The position numbers and the translations under genes are program-made. From Dethiosulfovibrio russensis (GTDB lineage: Bacteria; Synergistota; Synergistia; Synergistales; Dethiosulfovibrionaceae): a stretch of DNA of 64,000 nt. The stretch covers positions 186,001 to 250,000 of the forward strand of contig NZ_JAKGUG010000003.1 in assembly GCF_021568855.1 (NCBI RefSeq), written 5' to 3'. The notes below the pieces were generated by a model that worked only from the letters and a program-made list of their open reading frames with translations, searched no databases and was not told the origin of the DNA. Position 1 is the stretch's first letter. Every line of letters begins with the position of its first letter. This document shows positions 17,840 through 26,602 of this stretch, in pieces.

Positions 17840-18133
17840 GTGGCGGTTCCCAAAAAGAAATCGAAGAACCCTAGGATGTGTCTAGTATGTCGTAGACACG
17901 ACGTACCCGCAAACTTTATTCGGGTAGTTCGTCGTCCCGACGGAACCGTCGTCGTAGACGATTCAGGAAGGGTCAACGGTCGAGGGGCATACCTATGCCC
18001 CTCTAGTCGCTGTGTTCAAACGGCGTTTCGTCAAAAACGTCTGGATAAAGCCCTCAAGGTAAGGGTGCCGGAGGACGTTTACCTTCGTTTGCTCGAGAGG
18101 GTTAGGGGTTTGGAGGATGGCGACGATGCCTGA
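17840..18133 (+). CDS. ylxR: YlxR family RNA-binding protein
   Basis: A 97-residue basic protein of the YlxR (DUF448) family. It shows the signature MCLVCRRHDVPANFIRVVR and the GRVNGRGAYLCPSSRCV segment. It is always found between nusA and infB in bacteria with this operon; a nucleoid or RNA role has been proposed. The start is GTG 17840. The end overlaps ylxQ by 8 bases. Confidence 0.93.
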   Translation: MAVPKKKSKNPRMCLVCRRHDVPANFIRVVRRPDGTVVVDDSGRVNGRGAYLCPSSRCVQTAFRQKRLDKALKVRVPEDVYLRLLERVRGLEDGDDA

Positions 18134-18458
18134 TCTCTCGTGGATGTCCTTTTTAGGGCTCGCCAGGAGGGCGGGGTTTTTGGTGATAGGACAGGATAAC
18201 GTCTTCGCCGTCTTACAAAAAAACAAAAAAAACTACGTCGTGATAATGACTTCCGATAGATCCGATGCCGTAGCCAGAAAGGCTAAGAAAGAGGCCTTTT
18301 CTCGTCATAGTTTTTTTCAGTTGAGGACGATAGATAGAGAGAGACTGGGCGAGGCCATAGGGTTGGCGGGTTGTCAAATTGTAGCCCTCCCCGAAGGAGA
18401 AGGGCTTACCGATACCGTAATTTTGCGATTAAAAGAAGGGGGAGAGGCCATTGAGTAA
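18126..18458 (+). CDS. L7Ae-like ribosomal family protein (YlxQ)
   Basis: A 110-residue protein with the L7Ae/L30e fold pattern: LGLARRAGFLVIGQDNV near the start, VVIMTSDRSDAVARK in the middle and a final alpha-beta unit. The family binds kink-turn RNAs. ATG 18126 is preferred over ATG 18117 because the GGAGG at 18112-18116 would sit directly on the earlier codon. It lies between ylxR and infB, as expected, and overlaps infB by 8 bases. Confidence 0.88.
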   Translation: MPDLSWMSFLGLARRAGFLVIGQDNVFAVLQKNKKNYVVIMTSDRSDAVARKAKKEAFSRHSFFQLRTIDRERLGEAIGLAGCQIVALPEGEGLTDTVILRLKEGGEAIE

Positions 18459-20412
18459 AATCAGGGTCTACGAGCTTGCAAAGATGCTGGAAATGAGCAA
18501 CAAAGAGCTTATGGAGATACTGCACGATATGGACGTGGAGGCTACGAGCCATATGAGTTCTTTGGACGTGGAAACGGCTCAACAGATAGAGGATTTAGTG
18601 AAGAAGTCCTCTAATAATGAAAGAAAAACCTCCAAAGAAGAGGATAAACCTAGGAGAGGAATCTCCGTTCCGGAAGGATCTTCCATCAAGGAAGTGGCTG
18701 ATATCCTCAAGGTCTCCCCTGCAGATGCCGTAAAGACCCTTATAGCTCAGGGCGTTATGCTGCCTGCTTCGGCACAGGCCGACGATTCGGTGTTGACCAT
18801 ACTCTCCGATGCTTACGAGGTCGATATCGAGTGGGCTGTCAAGGCCGATGACGAGGAACCTCATAAAACTACATTGAAGCCGGATTTCAAGGGCAAAAAC
18901 CTTCAACCAAGGGCCCCTATAGTGACGGTTATGGGACATGTCGATCACGGCAAGACAACCCTTCTGGATACCATCAGGAACACTAACATAACGGCTAGGG
19001 AAGCGGGCGGAATAACGCAGCATATAGGTGCGTCCAGGGTTAGCCATGATGGCAAGGACATCGTCTTTCTCGATACTCCGGGGCACGCCGCCTTCACCTC
19101 CATGAGGGCCAGAGGCGCCCAGTGTACCGATATCGCCATTTTGGTGGTGGCAGCCGACGACGGCGTAATGCCTCAGACAACGGAGGCCATAAACCACGCC
19201 AAGGCTGCCGGAGTTCCCATAATCGTGGCGGTCAACAAGATGGATAAGCCAGGAGCCAACCCCGACAGGGTCAAACAGCAGCTCAGCGATCAGGGGTTGA
19301 TTCCCGAAGATTGGGGAGGAGACACCATAATGGTCCATGTCTCGGCGAAGTCCGGCGAAAACATAGACCAGCTTCTGGAGATGATCCTTCTCGTCGCTGA
19401 AATGGAGGAGCTCAAGGCCGATCCGACCGTATCTCCCGAGGGCGTTGTCGTGGAAGCCGAGTTGGACAAGGGGAAGGGCTCGGTTGCCACGGTTCTGGTT
19501 CAGCAGGGAACCCTCAAAAGAGGAGACATAGTGTTGCTGGACTCCTCCTGGGGAAAGGTCCGGGCTATGATAGACGCATCGGGCAAACAGGTGAAGTCCG
19601 CCGGTCCCAGCACCGCGGTGGAGATCCTGGGGCTCAACGAGGTTCCTCAGCCGGGAGAGCGTTTCTTCGTGGTGGACAACGAAAAGACCGCAAGGGACGC
19701 CATAGCGGTCAAGGAACAGGAGAGGCGCCTGGAGGCTAACAAGATGGCTCCGAGGATGACCCTGGAGGAACTCTACACCAAGATGCAGGACGGCGAGACC
19801 CCCATGCTGAACTTGTTGATCAAGTGTGATGTTCAGGGGAGTATAGAGGCTCTTACCGGCTCTTTGGATAAGTTGACGACCGATGAGGTCGGAATAAATA
19901 TCGTCCATACCGGTGTGGGCGGATTGTCCGAGTCCGATATCATGCTGGCATCCGCATCGGACGCCATAGTCATCGGTTTCAACGTTCGTCCCGACGCCAA
20001 CGCCAAGAAAATGGCGGAGAAAGAGCACGTCCAGGTCCGTCTCTACCGGGTCATATACGATATTATCGATGACATCAAGGCGGCTATGGAGGGAATGCTT
20101 GCCCCGGACATAAGGGAAAAAATAGTCGGTCAGGCGGAGATCAGGGAGATCTTCAAGGTTCCCAAGGTAGGAAAAGTCGCCGGATGTATGGTGACGGAGG
20201 GATCCGTCAAGAGAGGTTCTAAGGTAAGGCTGATAAGGGACAGAGTGGTCTACTGGGAGGGAGAGCTTTCCGCCCTCAGGAGGTTCAAGGACGATGTTGC
20301 CGAGGTGACCTCCGGTTACGAGTGCGGAATGAGCTTTGCTAAATTCCAGGATATAAAAGAAGGCGATGTCGTAGAAGCCTACGAACTGATAGAGGAAAAG
20401 AGAACCCTGTAA
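18451..20412 (+). CDS. infB: Translation initiation factor IF-2
   Basis: A 653-residue GTPase that brings initiator tRNA to the 30S subunit. It has IF2N helices ([18 protein letters not shown] at the start and a second copy near residue 75), the G domain with GHVDHGKTT (about residue 163), [15 protein letters not shown] and NKMDKP, then domains II-IV. The linker before the G domain is short, giving the compact form of the protein. The TTG start at 18451 overlaps ylxQ. A hairpin without a T-tract follows the stop. Confidence 0.97.
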   Translation: MSKIRVYELAKMLEMSNKELMEILHDMDVEATSHMSSLDVETAQQIEDLVKKSSNNERKTSKEEDKPRRGISVPEGSSIKEVADILKVSPADAVKTLIAQGVMLPASAQADDSVLTILSDAYEVDIEWAVKADDEEPHKTTLKPDFKGKNLQPRAPIVTVMGHVDHGKTTLLDTIRNTNITAREAGGITQHIGASRVSHDGKDIVFLDTPGHAAFTSMRARGAQCTDIAILVVAADDGVMPQTTEAINHAKAAGVPIIVAVNKMDKPGANPDRVKQQLSDQGLIPEDWGGDTIMVHVSAKSGENIDQLLEMILLVAEMEELKADPTVSPEGVVVEAELDKGKGSVATVLVQQGTLKRGDIVLLDSSWGKVRAMIDASGKQVKSAGPSTAVEILGLNEVPQPGERFFVVDNEKTARDAIAVKEQERRLEANKMAPRMTLEELYTKMQDGETPMLNLLIKCDVQGSIEALTGSLDKLTTDEVGINIVHTGVGGLSESDIMLASASDAIVIGFNVRPDANAKKMAEKEHVQVRLYRVIYDIIDDIKAAMEGMLAPDIREKIVGQAEIREIFKVPKVGKVAGCMVTEGSVKRGSKVRLIRDRVVYWEGELSALRRFKDDVAEVTSGYECGMSFAKFQDIKEGDVVEAYELIEEKRTL

Positions 20413-20426
20413 TAACGGGGACAGTC

Positions 20427-20457
20427 CGCCGGAGGCCGCATCGCTGGACCTCCGGCG
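20427..20457 (+). repeat. Inverted repeat between infB and rbfA
   Basis: CGCCGGAGG and CCTCCGGCG form a 9-bp perfect stem with a 13-nt loop 15 bases after the infB stop. No T-run follows, so it is unlikely to be an intrinsic terminator; an RNA processing or stability element fits better. Confidence 0.6.
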
Positions 20458-20497
20458 AATACTTTCGAGATTATCATCGATAAGTGAGGTGATTCCT

Positions 20498-20884
20498 ATG
20501 GCGGGATTTCGAATAGAGAGAGTCAATAAAGAACTTCAAAGGGAAATATCCCGTCTCCTGGAGTTCTCCGTAAAGGACGAAAATGCCAAAAGAGCGGTTA
20601 TAACCGGAGTCGACTGCGCTAAAGATTTGAAATCGGCGAAAGTCTATTTCACCACTATCTCCCCGGAAGATCGTCGTTCTGTTTCGGAGTCCTTGAAAAA
20701 AGTGAGGACTTTTCTCCGGTCCTCTCTCGCTCAGAGCTTGAGGATTAGGACGGTTCCCGAGTTGCGCTTCATCTACGATACAAGCGGGGAATACGGAAGG
20801 TCCATCGATAGACTTCTAGATATGGTGGTAACTCATGAAGAGAATACCGATTATGTCGAGGGTGACGATGGAGAACGAGAATAA
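20498..20884 (+). CDS. rbfA: Ribosome-binding factor A
   Basis: A 128-residue KH-like protein that binds 30S precursors and helps mature the 5' end of 16S rRNA. It opens with FRIERVNKELQREISRLLEF and has SAKVYFTTISPEDRRSV and the PELRFIYDTSGEYGRSIDRLL tail typical of the family. ATG 20498 is chosen because GAGGTGA lies 6 bases upstream; the in-frame GTG 20489 is part of that ribosome site. The gene overlaps nrnA. Confidence 0.94.
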   Translation: MAGFRIERVNKELQREISRLLEFSVKDENAKRAVITGVDCAKDLKSAKVYFTTISPEDRRSVSESLKKVRTFLRSSLAQSLRIRTVPELRFIYDTSGEYGRSIDRLLDMVVTHEENTDYVEGDDGERE

Positions 20885-21815
20885 GGCCCGCTTGATTTCC
20901 ACCTTAAAAGATAGCGGTAGTTGGATATTGATAAGTCACGTAAAGCCCGACGGCGATACTCTAGGGTCCGCAAGCGCTCTTTTTAAAATAGGCCTGTCTT
21001 TGGGAAAGGATGTTCGATGGTATGGCAAGGATCCTTTCCCCGAGCGCTATCGCTTTTTATTCGCCTCCGATCGTTATGAATCGGTCCAATCCATGCCGGA
21101 CATTCCAGAGAACTCCGTAGTTGTCGCTTTGGACGTGAGTACCCTCGATAGAGGGATAGAGGGAATGTCTAAAGGGGAGAAACTGGTGGTTATCGACCAT
21201 CACGGCGATAACGCCAGATTTGGGGATATCAACTTGATAGAGGACGTCTCCTCGGTCGGGGAGATGATCTACTGTTTGGCAGGGGATATGAACGTGGCGA
21301 TCTCGGCCGATATGGCAGAGGCCATATACGTGGCGATAGCTACCGATACAGGTGGAATGACCTTTTCCAACACCGGTGGGAAGACCTTGAGAATCGTGGC
21401 TGACCTGCTTGATTGTGGTTTACCCCTTCAGCGCGTCGTAGAGATGCTTTATCATAACGACACAGTTGAAAGACTTCATCTTTGGGGACGGGCATACGAA
21501 CGTGTGGTTCGACTAGATGGCCTGTGTTATTCGTGGTTGTACGATGTGGACTTCGAGGAGACCCATACCGATCAAGACGATACGGAATCGTTGGTCAACT
21601 CTCTGATGAAAATCAAGGATACCAAGGTCGCTGTATTGTTCGTTGAAAACGATAAAGATGTGAAGGTAAGTCTTCGCTCCGACGGCAGTTTGTCCGTCAG
21701 AGAGATAGCCCATTTATGGAACGGCGGAGGACATCCATGTGCCTCCGGATGCCGATTGACAGGTCCCATGGACGAGGTGATCGCCCGTGTCCTCGACTCG
21801 ATTTACAAACGGTAG
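20868..21815 (+). CDS. nrnA: DHH family phosphoesterase (NrnA-like oligoribonuclease / pAp phosphatase)
   Basis: About 315 residues. It shows the DHH phosphoesterase motifs HVKPDGDTLGSA, VALDVS and VVIDHHGDNARFGDIN, and the DHHA1 glycine motif GGGHPCASGCR near the C-terminus. NrnA degrades very short RNAs and dephosphorylates pAp using Mn2+. It occupies the standard slot between rbfA and truB. ATG 20868 has GAGG 7 bases upstream; ATG 20835 and 20853 in the same frame are alternatives. Confidence 0.9.
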   Translation: MENENKARLISTLKDSGSWILISHVKPDGDTLGSASALFKIGLSLGKDVRWYGKDPFPERYRFLFASDRYESVQSMPDIPENSVVVALDVSTLDRGIEGMSKGEKLVVIDHHGDNARFGDINLIEDVSSVGEMIYCLAGDMNVAISADMAEAIYVAIATDTGGMTFSNTGGKTLRIVADLLDCGLPLQRVVEMLYHNDTVERLHLWGRAYERVVRLDGLCYSWLYDVDFEETHTDQDDTESLVNSLMKIKDTKVAVLFVENDKDVKVSLRSDGSLSVREIAHLWNGGGHPCASGCRLTGPMDEVIARVLDSIYKR

Positions 21816-22746
21816 AGACGGCTTTTTGATAATAGATAAACCCGAGGGAGTCAGAAGCACCGCCTGTGTCTCCGCGGTAAAGAGGACTTTGGGCAGAGGG
21901 GTAAAGGTGGGTCATGCCGGTACTCTGGATTCTACGGCCCAGGGACTTCTGATCGTTCTGGTAGGTAAGGCCACCCGGCTATGCCGTTACGTTATGGATC
22001 TGCCCAAAAACTATCTGGGAATCGTCAAGTTCGGAGTGAAGACCTCCACCGACGATGGTACCGGCGATATCCTGAGCTCTATAGATGATGAAATATCTAT
22101 AGAGCGGGATCTGGTGGAGTCTTTAGTCCCCTCCTTTTTGGGAATAAGGATGCAGCGTCCTCCCTCCATATCGGCCTTGAAGGTCGATGGTCGGAGAGCT
22201 CACGTCGTATCCAGATCGGAGAAGTTGATGGAGCTACCGTCTAGACCGGTCTTTATCACTTCCGTAAACGTGCAGAGGATTTCTACCGATAGAGGAGAGG
22301 CCGCCATAGGAGTGGTCTGTCATAAAGGTACCTATATAAGGAGTATCGCCAGGGACATGGGAGATATGTCCGGATATGGGGCCCATCTGAGCTCATTACG
22401 CAGAATTTCTACCGGGCCCTTCGACGTATCGGACGGGGTACCCTTTTCGGAGGGGATGGACTGTCTCGACAAAGAGGTGCTCTCGCAATCCTTGCTTCCT
22501 GTGGATTTCATATCCAGAGCTTACAGAAGCTATGAGATAACGAGACATGAAGATCTTGGAGCTCTCAAGAACGGACTTTCCCTTCCCCTTTACACGCTAA
22601 AGCCTATAAAAAACCATAAGGCTTGGTGCTGCTCGAGGGCTGTCGTTACAGGGAAAGGTCTTCTGTCGGTGTGCAGGTTCCGTTTTGAGGATGACCGTTG
22701 TTATCTGGTCCCTGAGACCAATCTGCTGATGGAGAGTCTTTCATGA
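21787..22746 (+). CDS. truB: tRNA pseudouridine-55 synthase
   Basis: A 319-residue enzyme that makes pseudouridine 55 in the T-loop of tRNAs. The catalytic aspartate is D48 in GHAGTLDSTAQGLL; IIDKPEGVRST near the start and KGTYIRSIARDMG are also diagnostic. The GTG start at 21787 lies inside nrnA, with GAGGTGA 6 bases upstream; a later TTG would cut into the conserved GFLIIDKP strand. It overlaps ribF as ATGA. Confidence 0.96.
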   Translation: MSSTRFTNGRDGFLIIDKPEGVRSTACVSAVKRTLGRGVKVGHAGTLDSTAQGLLIVLVGKATRLCRYVMDLPKNYLGIVKFGVKTSTDDGTGDILSSIDDEISIERDLVESLVPSFLGIRMQRPPSISALKVDGRRAHVVSRSEKLMELPSRPVFITSVNVQRISTDRGEAAIGVVCHKGTYIRSIARDMGDMSGYGAHLSSLRRISTGPFDVSDGVPFSEGMDCLDKEVLSQSLLPVDFISRAYRSYEITRHEDLGALKNGLSLPLYTLKPIKNHKAWCCSRAVVTGKGLLSVCRFRFEDDRCYLVPETNLLMESLS

Positions 22747-23711
22747 TAGTCGTGTTGGGGGCCTTCGACGGTTACCACTTAGGACATCAGAGGCTTTTCT
22801 CCGTTGCATCCGCCATGGCCGAGAGGGAATCCTGCGGATGGGCGGTGGTATCTTTTACCCCTCATCCCAAGACAGTGTTGATGCACGAGAGAGTTTCATT
22901 GCTCTTCACGGAGGAAGAAAAGATCCTTTTGAGGGAAATACTGTCCATTCCGACGATGATACAGTTTCCCTTTACCTCTCGACTTTCCTCGATGGACCCG
23001 GAGGATTTTTTTTCCTACATGGATAGGGAGATAGGCGTTTCCGGTGTAGTCGTTGGGGATAATTTCAGATTTGGGAGGGAAAGAAGGGGAGACGTGGATA
23101 CCCTTTCGGAGATATGTAGAGCCAAAGGAATTCCGTTTAGTTCGGTGCTTCCTGTGACCATCGATGGTTCCGTGGTCAGCAGTACCTTGATAAGGGATTT
23201 AATCTCTAGGGGCAAGATATCGGATGCCTCGACTAGGCTAGGTTACCCATTCTTCATGAGAGGTCACGTAATAGAAGGATCTAGAAGAGGACGAAAGATG
23301 GGGGTTCCTACGGCTAATCTATCCTTCCCGTCCACTAAGATAATTCCCAAACCAGGCGTGTACGCCGGTGCAGCCTATCTGGATGGCGAATGGTGCCCTG
23401 CGGCCATCTCTATCGGGAATAACCCTACGTTCGGAGATATATCGGAAAACAGGGTAGAGGTTCACATAATCGATAAAAACGAAGATCTCTACGATCAGAC
23501 TCTATACGTTCTATTCTTTGAGAGACTCAGGTCTGAACGGCGCTTTCCCGATCCCGAAAGGCTCGTAAGTCAGTTAAGGGACGATATAAAGAGGACCAAG
23601 GCAATTTTCGGATGTAAAACCGATATCCTTAGCCCTTTTTATACTTCCTCGGTCTTGAATTGTATGATGTACCGTGGTACAATTCCTTTCGTTCCAGATG
23701 CGGGCCTGTAG
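22743..23711 (+). CDS. ribF: Bifunctional riboflavin kinase / FAD synthetase
   Basis: A 322-residue enzyme that turns riboflavin into FMN and then FAD. The N-terminal nucleotidyltransferase has GAFDGYHLGHQ (residues 6-16) and VVSFTPHP; the C-terminal kinase (from about 190) has GRKMGVPTANL and ISIGNNPTFG. The tail beyond residue 295 is poorly conserved and runs into the downstream tRNA gene: its stop codon TAG is bases 8-10 of tRNA-Arg. The promoter of that tRNA lies within the ribF 3' end. Confidence 0.95.
   Translation: MIVVLGAFDGYHLGHQRLFSVASAMAERESCGWAVVSFTPHPKTVLMHERVSLLFTEEEKILLREILSIPTMIQFPFTSRLSSMDPEDFFSYMDREIGVSGVVVGDNFRFGRERRGDVDTLSEICRAKGIPFSSVLPVTIDGSVVSSTLIRDLISRGKISDASTRLGYPFFMRGHVIEGSRRGRKMGVPTANLSFPSTKIIPKPGVYAGAAYLDGEWCPAAISIGNNPTFGDISENRVEVHIIDKNEDLYDQTLYVLFFERLRSERRFPDPERLVSQLRDDIKRTKAIFGCKTDILSPFYTSSVLNCMMYRGTIPFVPDAGL
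23655..23683 (+). promoter_or_regulatory. Sigma-70 promoter for tRNA-Arg(CCT), inside ribF
   Basis: TTGAAT (23655-23660) and TACAAT (23678-23683) are separated by 17 nt. The predicted start is only about 10 nt before the mature 5' end of the tRNA. Confidence 0.7.
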
Positions 23712-23777
23712 CTCAGAGGATAGAGCGACGGCCTCCTAAGCCGTAGGTCGAGGGTTCGAATCCCCCCAGGTCCGCCA
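23702..23777 (+). tRNA. tRNA-Arg (anticodon CCT)
   Basis: Acceptor GGGCCTG pairs with CAGGTCC (one G-T pair), the discriminator is G, and CCA is encoded. The anticodon stem ACGGC/GCCGT encloses CTCCTAA, giving CCT, which reads AGG. The T-arm GTTCGAATC is canonical. The first ten bases overlap the ribF stop. Confidence 0.96.
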
Positions 23778-23802
23778 TTTGATTTTGGTATCGTTATATT
23801 AA

Positions 23803-23835
23803 AGGGTCTCCCCTATAGGGGAGACTCTTTTTTGT
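23803..23835 (+). terminator. Intrinsic terminator after tRNA-Arg
   Basis: GTCTCCCC pairs with GGGGAGAC around TATA, extended by A-T and G-T pairs, and is followed by TCTTTTTTG. It would end both ribF and tRNA-Arg transcripts. Confidence 0.88.
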
Positions 23836-23938
23836 CTCTTCTGTGTGATAGTTTGTATGCCGAACAAAACGATAGGCCACATAAGCGATTTTCTTTTTTC
23901 TGACTAGATAAAAGGGCGTATCTTTTTAGACTAGTCCA

Positions 23939-23967
23939 TTGTGATTAGCTCCCTGAGGCGCTATAAT
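23939..23967 (+). promoter_or_regulatory. Sigma-70 promoter for the DUF1850-TRAP operon
   Basis: TTGTGA (23939-23944) and a perfect TATAAT (23962-23967) are separated by 17 nt. The predicted start near 23974 leaves a leader of about 16 nt. The remaining bases between the tRNA terminator and this promoter are AT-rich with no feature seen. Confidence 0.7.
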
Positions 23968-23989
23968 TTACAAATGCGTTCACCTGTGA

Positions 23990-24499
23990 ATGGGGGGAGG
24001 GGCGATAATAACGATCAGAAGGGCTATTTTGTCTATAATATGTGTTTTTTTAATTTATTTTGTGTGTGTCGACGCAACCATAATATCTCTAGCGGTGGGA
24101 GAAGAGGTCCTGGTCGACGAATATATGTATCTCGGAAGCTTGTTCGAGACCGGCTATATCCACTCTGTTCAAAAAACTCCGGTAGAGGACGTCTACGTCG
24201 TTGTCGATGGAAAACTGTGGCTTTGGGAGGAACGGGTGGTCTCTCACAACGCAGGTCTTCCTTCGGAATCCCCTTATCGTGGGTATTATCTGTCGGATAA
24301 AGATTGGATGCATTTTTTCGGTGGACGCTACAGCACAAAGAGGTATATGCTGAGAGTCGGAGACAACGTATTGGGACGAAACGTATGCCGTTTTTACGGT
24401 CGGTCCGACTGGATCGATCTGTTCGATATCGTTCCAGGTAAAAGATGCGTAGTCTCTGTAGAGACGAAGCCTTTTTTGACGACTCTCGTGGGGATGTAA
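23990..24499 (+). CDS. DUF1850 family exported protein
   Basis: Up to 169 residues. A hydrophobic N-terminal helix (IICVFLIYFVCV) looks like a signal or anchor. The mature part has HSVQKTPVEDVY, a conserved DUF1850 pattern (the family usually reads YxHSVxxxPVxE), and KRYMLRVGD. DUF1850 proteins are encoded with fused TRAP permeases, as here; their role is unknown. ATG 23990 lacks an upstream ribosome site; the G-rich run just inside the gene would suit a start at TTG 24029, so the N-terminus is uncertain. Confidence 0.75.
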   Translation: MGGGAIITIRRAILSIICVFLIYFVCVDATIISLAVGEEVLVDEYMYLGSLFETGYIHSVQKTPVEDVYVVVDGKLWLWEERVVSHNAGLPSESPYRGYYLSDKDWMHFFGGRYSTKRYMLRVGDNVLGRNVCRFYGRSDWIDLFDIVPGKRCVVSVETKPFLTTLVGM

Positions 24500-24526
24500 A
24501 GTTAGAGATAAGAGGGAGGGGTTTGT

Positions 24527-26485
24527 TTGAGCGACGTCTTAGAGGGAAAGATCGCCGAGGAAAATCAGACCATTGATCTTGACGATCTGAGAAAAAAATT
24601 CGATACCGAGGCCAGATACAGGGAATTAGGGAATTGGCAGGGTATGTTGATAACTATCCTGGCGGTCTCTATGTCTGCGTTTCACTTTTATACCTCGGGT
24701 TTCGGGCTTTTGCTTGCTCTTCAACAAAGGGCGGTACACTTGGCTTTCGTCATGGCTCTGGTCTTTCTGCTTTATCCTGCAAAGCAGAGCTCGCCCAAGG
24801 ATAAAATTCCCCTGATGGATTTTGCCTTGGCCGCCGTGGCTGCTTATTCCGCTCTTTATCTGGTGATAAATTTCAACGAACTGGTCAACAGGTCGGGGCT
24901 TCCGACTCAGATGGACATAGTTATGGGCTTCGTCTGTATATTGCTTTTGCTAGAGGCAACCAGAAGGGTGTCCAGCCCGATATTGCCCTGCATAGCTATT
25001 TTCTTTCTCATCTATTGTTTTTATGGAAGGGCTTTTCCCGATCTTTTCCAGCATAGGGGATTCAGCATAAAGAGGATCATCAACCATATGTACCTCGGGA
25101 CGGAGGGAGTTTTCGGTATTCCTCTCGGAGTGTCTGCGACCTTCGTCTTTATGTTCATATTGTTTGGCTCGGTCCTTGAGCAGACCGGACTCGGAAAGTT
25201 CATCATCGATCTGGCTATGGCTCTGGCCGGACATAGCACCGGTGGTCCCGCCAAGGTCGCAGTTTTAAGCTCTGGTCTTATGGGATCGATATCCGGATCC
25301 TCCGTGGCTAACGTATGTACTACAGGTATGTTTACCATCCCATTGATGAAGAGCGTGGGCTATCAGAGTCATTTTGCCGGTGCGGTGGAGGCGGTCGCAT
25401 CTACCGGAGGACAGATAATGCCACCGGTGATGGGAGCAGCGGCTTTCATAATGGCTCAGTTTCTTGGGATTCCATACATACATGTTGCTCTGGCTGCAAT
25501 CGTTCCGGCTTTACTTTACTATTTCGCCGTGATGATTCAGGTCCATCTGGAGGCCAACCGACTCGGACTGAAGGGGCTTCCCAAGGAACAACTGCCTAAA
25601 TTGATCCCACTTCTGAAGGAAAAGGGTCTTTTGTTGCTCCCCATAATCGGCATTATCTATTTCCTGATAGCCGGATATACGCCTTTAAAGGCCGCTTTTA
25701 ACGGCATCCTTATAAGCATAGCCGTGTCTTATTTCAACAGGGAAACCTGGCTAACCCCTAAAAAACTGGCTGCCGCGTTTGAGAACGGAGCTAGAGGCGC
25801 TATAGGAGTAGCCTGTGCCTGTGCTACCGTAGGTATAATAGTCGGGACAGCCACATTGACCGGACTGGGCCTTCGAATAGCCAGCGCCGTAGTCGCCATC
25901 GCTGGCGGCAAGCTTCTTCCAACCTTGTTGTTGACCATGGTCGCCTGTATACTTCTAGGGGCCGGGTTGCCTACGACGGCTAACTTTATAGTCACGAGCA
26001 CAATGTGTGCACCGGCCTTGTTCCAGTTGGGAGTAGCACCTATCGCGGCCTATATGTTCGTTCTCTACTTCGGTATAGCAGCGGATCTAAGTCCGCCCGT
26101 CGCGTTAGCAGCCTATGCCGGCGCTGGGATAGCGGGAGCCGATCCGTTTAAGACCGGAGCGACGGCTATAAAATTGGCTCTGGCCGGTTTCTTAGTCCCC
26201 TATATATACGCTTATAATCCGATATTGGTTTTGGTTAACTTCACTTTGGGGCGGTTTGCCATGTCAGTCGGTACGGCCGTGTTAGGGGTGTTCCTTCTGG
26301 GGATGAGCACCGTCGGTTTCTACAAGTGTCCTATGAACCCGGTCTTTCGCATAGTCGCTTTGTCCGGTGCCCTCTGTCTGTTGATACCGGGTATTTACAG
26401 CGATTTAGCCGGACTCTCCGTTTTGGTGATGCTGCATGTTCTTCAAGCCGCTAAAGCTAAACGGTTGAACGCTTCCGCCGCCTAG
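24527..26485 (+). CDS. TRAP transporter permease, fused 4TM/12TM
   Basis: A 652-residue membrane protein. Residues about 45-180 form the small (DctQ-like) part and the rest the large DctM-like carrier with repeated motifs such as MGSISGSSVANVCTTGMFTIPLMK and ILLGAGLPTTANFIVTSTMCAPAL. Such fused permeases use a TAXI-type periplasmic binding protein and usually Na+ symport. No binding-protein gene is in the window, so substrate cannot be told. TTG 24527 has GGGAGGGG upstream. The DUF1850 gene precedes it by 27 bases. Confidence 0.93.
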   Translation: MSDVLEGKIAEENQTIDLDDLRKKFDTEARYRELGNWQGMLITILAVSMSAFHFYTSGFGLLLALQQRAVHLAFVMALVFLLYPAKQSSPKDKIPLMDFALAAVAAYSALYLVINFNELVNRSGLPTQMDIVMGFVCILLLLEATRRVSSPILPCIAIFFLIYCFYGRAFPDLFQHRGFSIKRIINHMYLGTEGVFGIPLGVSATFVFMFILFGSVLEQTGLGKFIIDLAMALAGHSTGGPAKVAVLSSGLMGSISGSSVANVCTTGMFTIPLMKSVGYQSHFAGAVEAVASTGGQIMPPVMGAAAFIMAQFLGIPYIHVALAAIVPALLYYFAVMIQVHLEANRLGLKGLPKEQLPKLIPLLKEKGLLLLPIIGIIYFLIAGYTPLKAAFNGILISIAVSYFNRETWLTPKKLAAAFENGARGAIGVACACATVGIIVGTATLTGLGLRIASAVVAIAGGKLLPTLLLTMVACILLGAGLPTTANFIVTSTMCAPALFQLGVAPIAAYMFVLYFGIAADLSPPVALAAYAGAGIAGADPFKTGATAIKLALAGFLVPYIYAYNPILVLVNFTLGRFAMSVGTAVLGVFLLGMSTVGFYKCPMNPVFRIVALSGALCLLIPGIYSDLAGLSVLVMLHVLQAAKAKRLNASAA

Positions 26486-26496
26486 ATACAAAAAAC

Positions 26497-26531
26497 ATCA
26501 CGTATCGTCCCTAACAGGGACGATACGTGAT
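26497..26531 (+). repeat. Perfect 15-bp inverted repeat between the TRAP gene and ileS
   Basis: ATCACGTATCGTCCC and its exact complement flank TAACA. An A-run precedes it and no T-run follows on the + strand, so as a terminator it is oriented for the minus strand. Its right arm runs into TGATACAAT, an extended -10 candidate (26528-26536). A second hairpin, GCCGCC with GGCGGC, follows at about 26553-26575 in the ileS leader. Confidence 0.75.
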
Positions 26532-26536
26532 ACAAT
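26528..26536 (+). promoter_or_regulatory. Possible extended -10 promoter for ileS
   Basis: TGA-TACAAT at the edge of the 15-bp inverted repeat. No acceptable -35 is seen 16-18 nt upstream, so the call is weak; the palindrome would overlap the spacer. Confidence 0.3.
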
Positions 26537-26602
26537 TTCATCGTTCGATTTTGCGCCGCCTCTCCCGGGGCGGCATTTCCGTATTGAGAGGTGACCTGGT
26601 TA

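Noticed and set aside
20427-20457. Intrinsic terminator after infB
   Set aside because: The stem is strong but no T-run follows, and rbfA depends on the same transcript.
18595-20526. A 643-codon open frame on the minus strand opposite infB
   Set aside because: It mirrors infB codons; the + strand encodes a full IF-2 with all GTPase motifs, and the minus product shows no recognisable domain or start site.
22743-22760. FMN riboswitch before ribF
   Set aside because: ribF overlaps truB by four bases, leaving no leader.
23941-24300. A competing + strand frame over the DUF1850 gene
   Set aside because: Its product is arginine- and glycine-rich without motifs, while the other frame has a signal helix and the DUF1850 pattern.
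26486-26602. T-box riboswitch for ileS
   Set aside because: The gap is only 117 bases and lacks the AGGGTGG-type antiterminator sequence.
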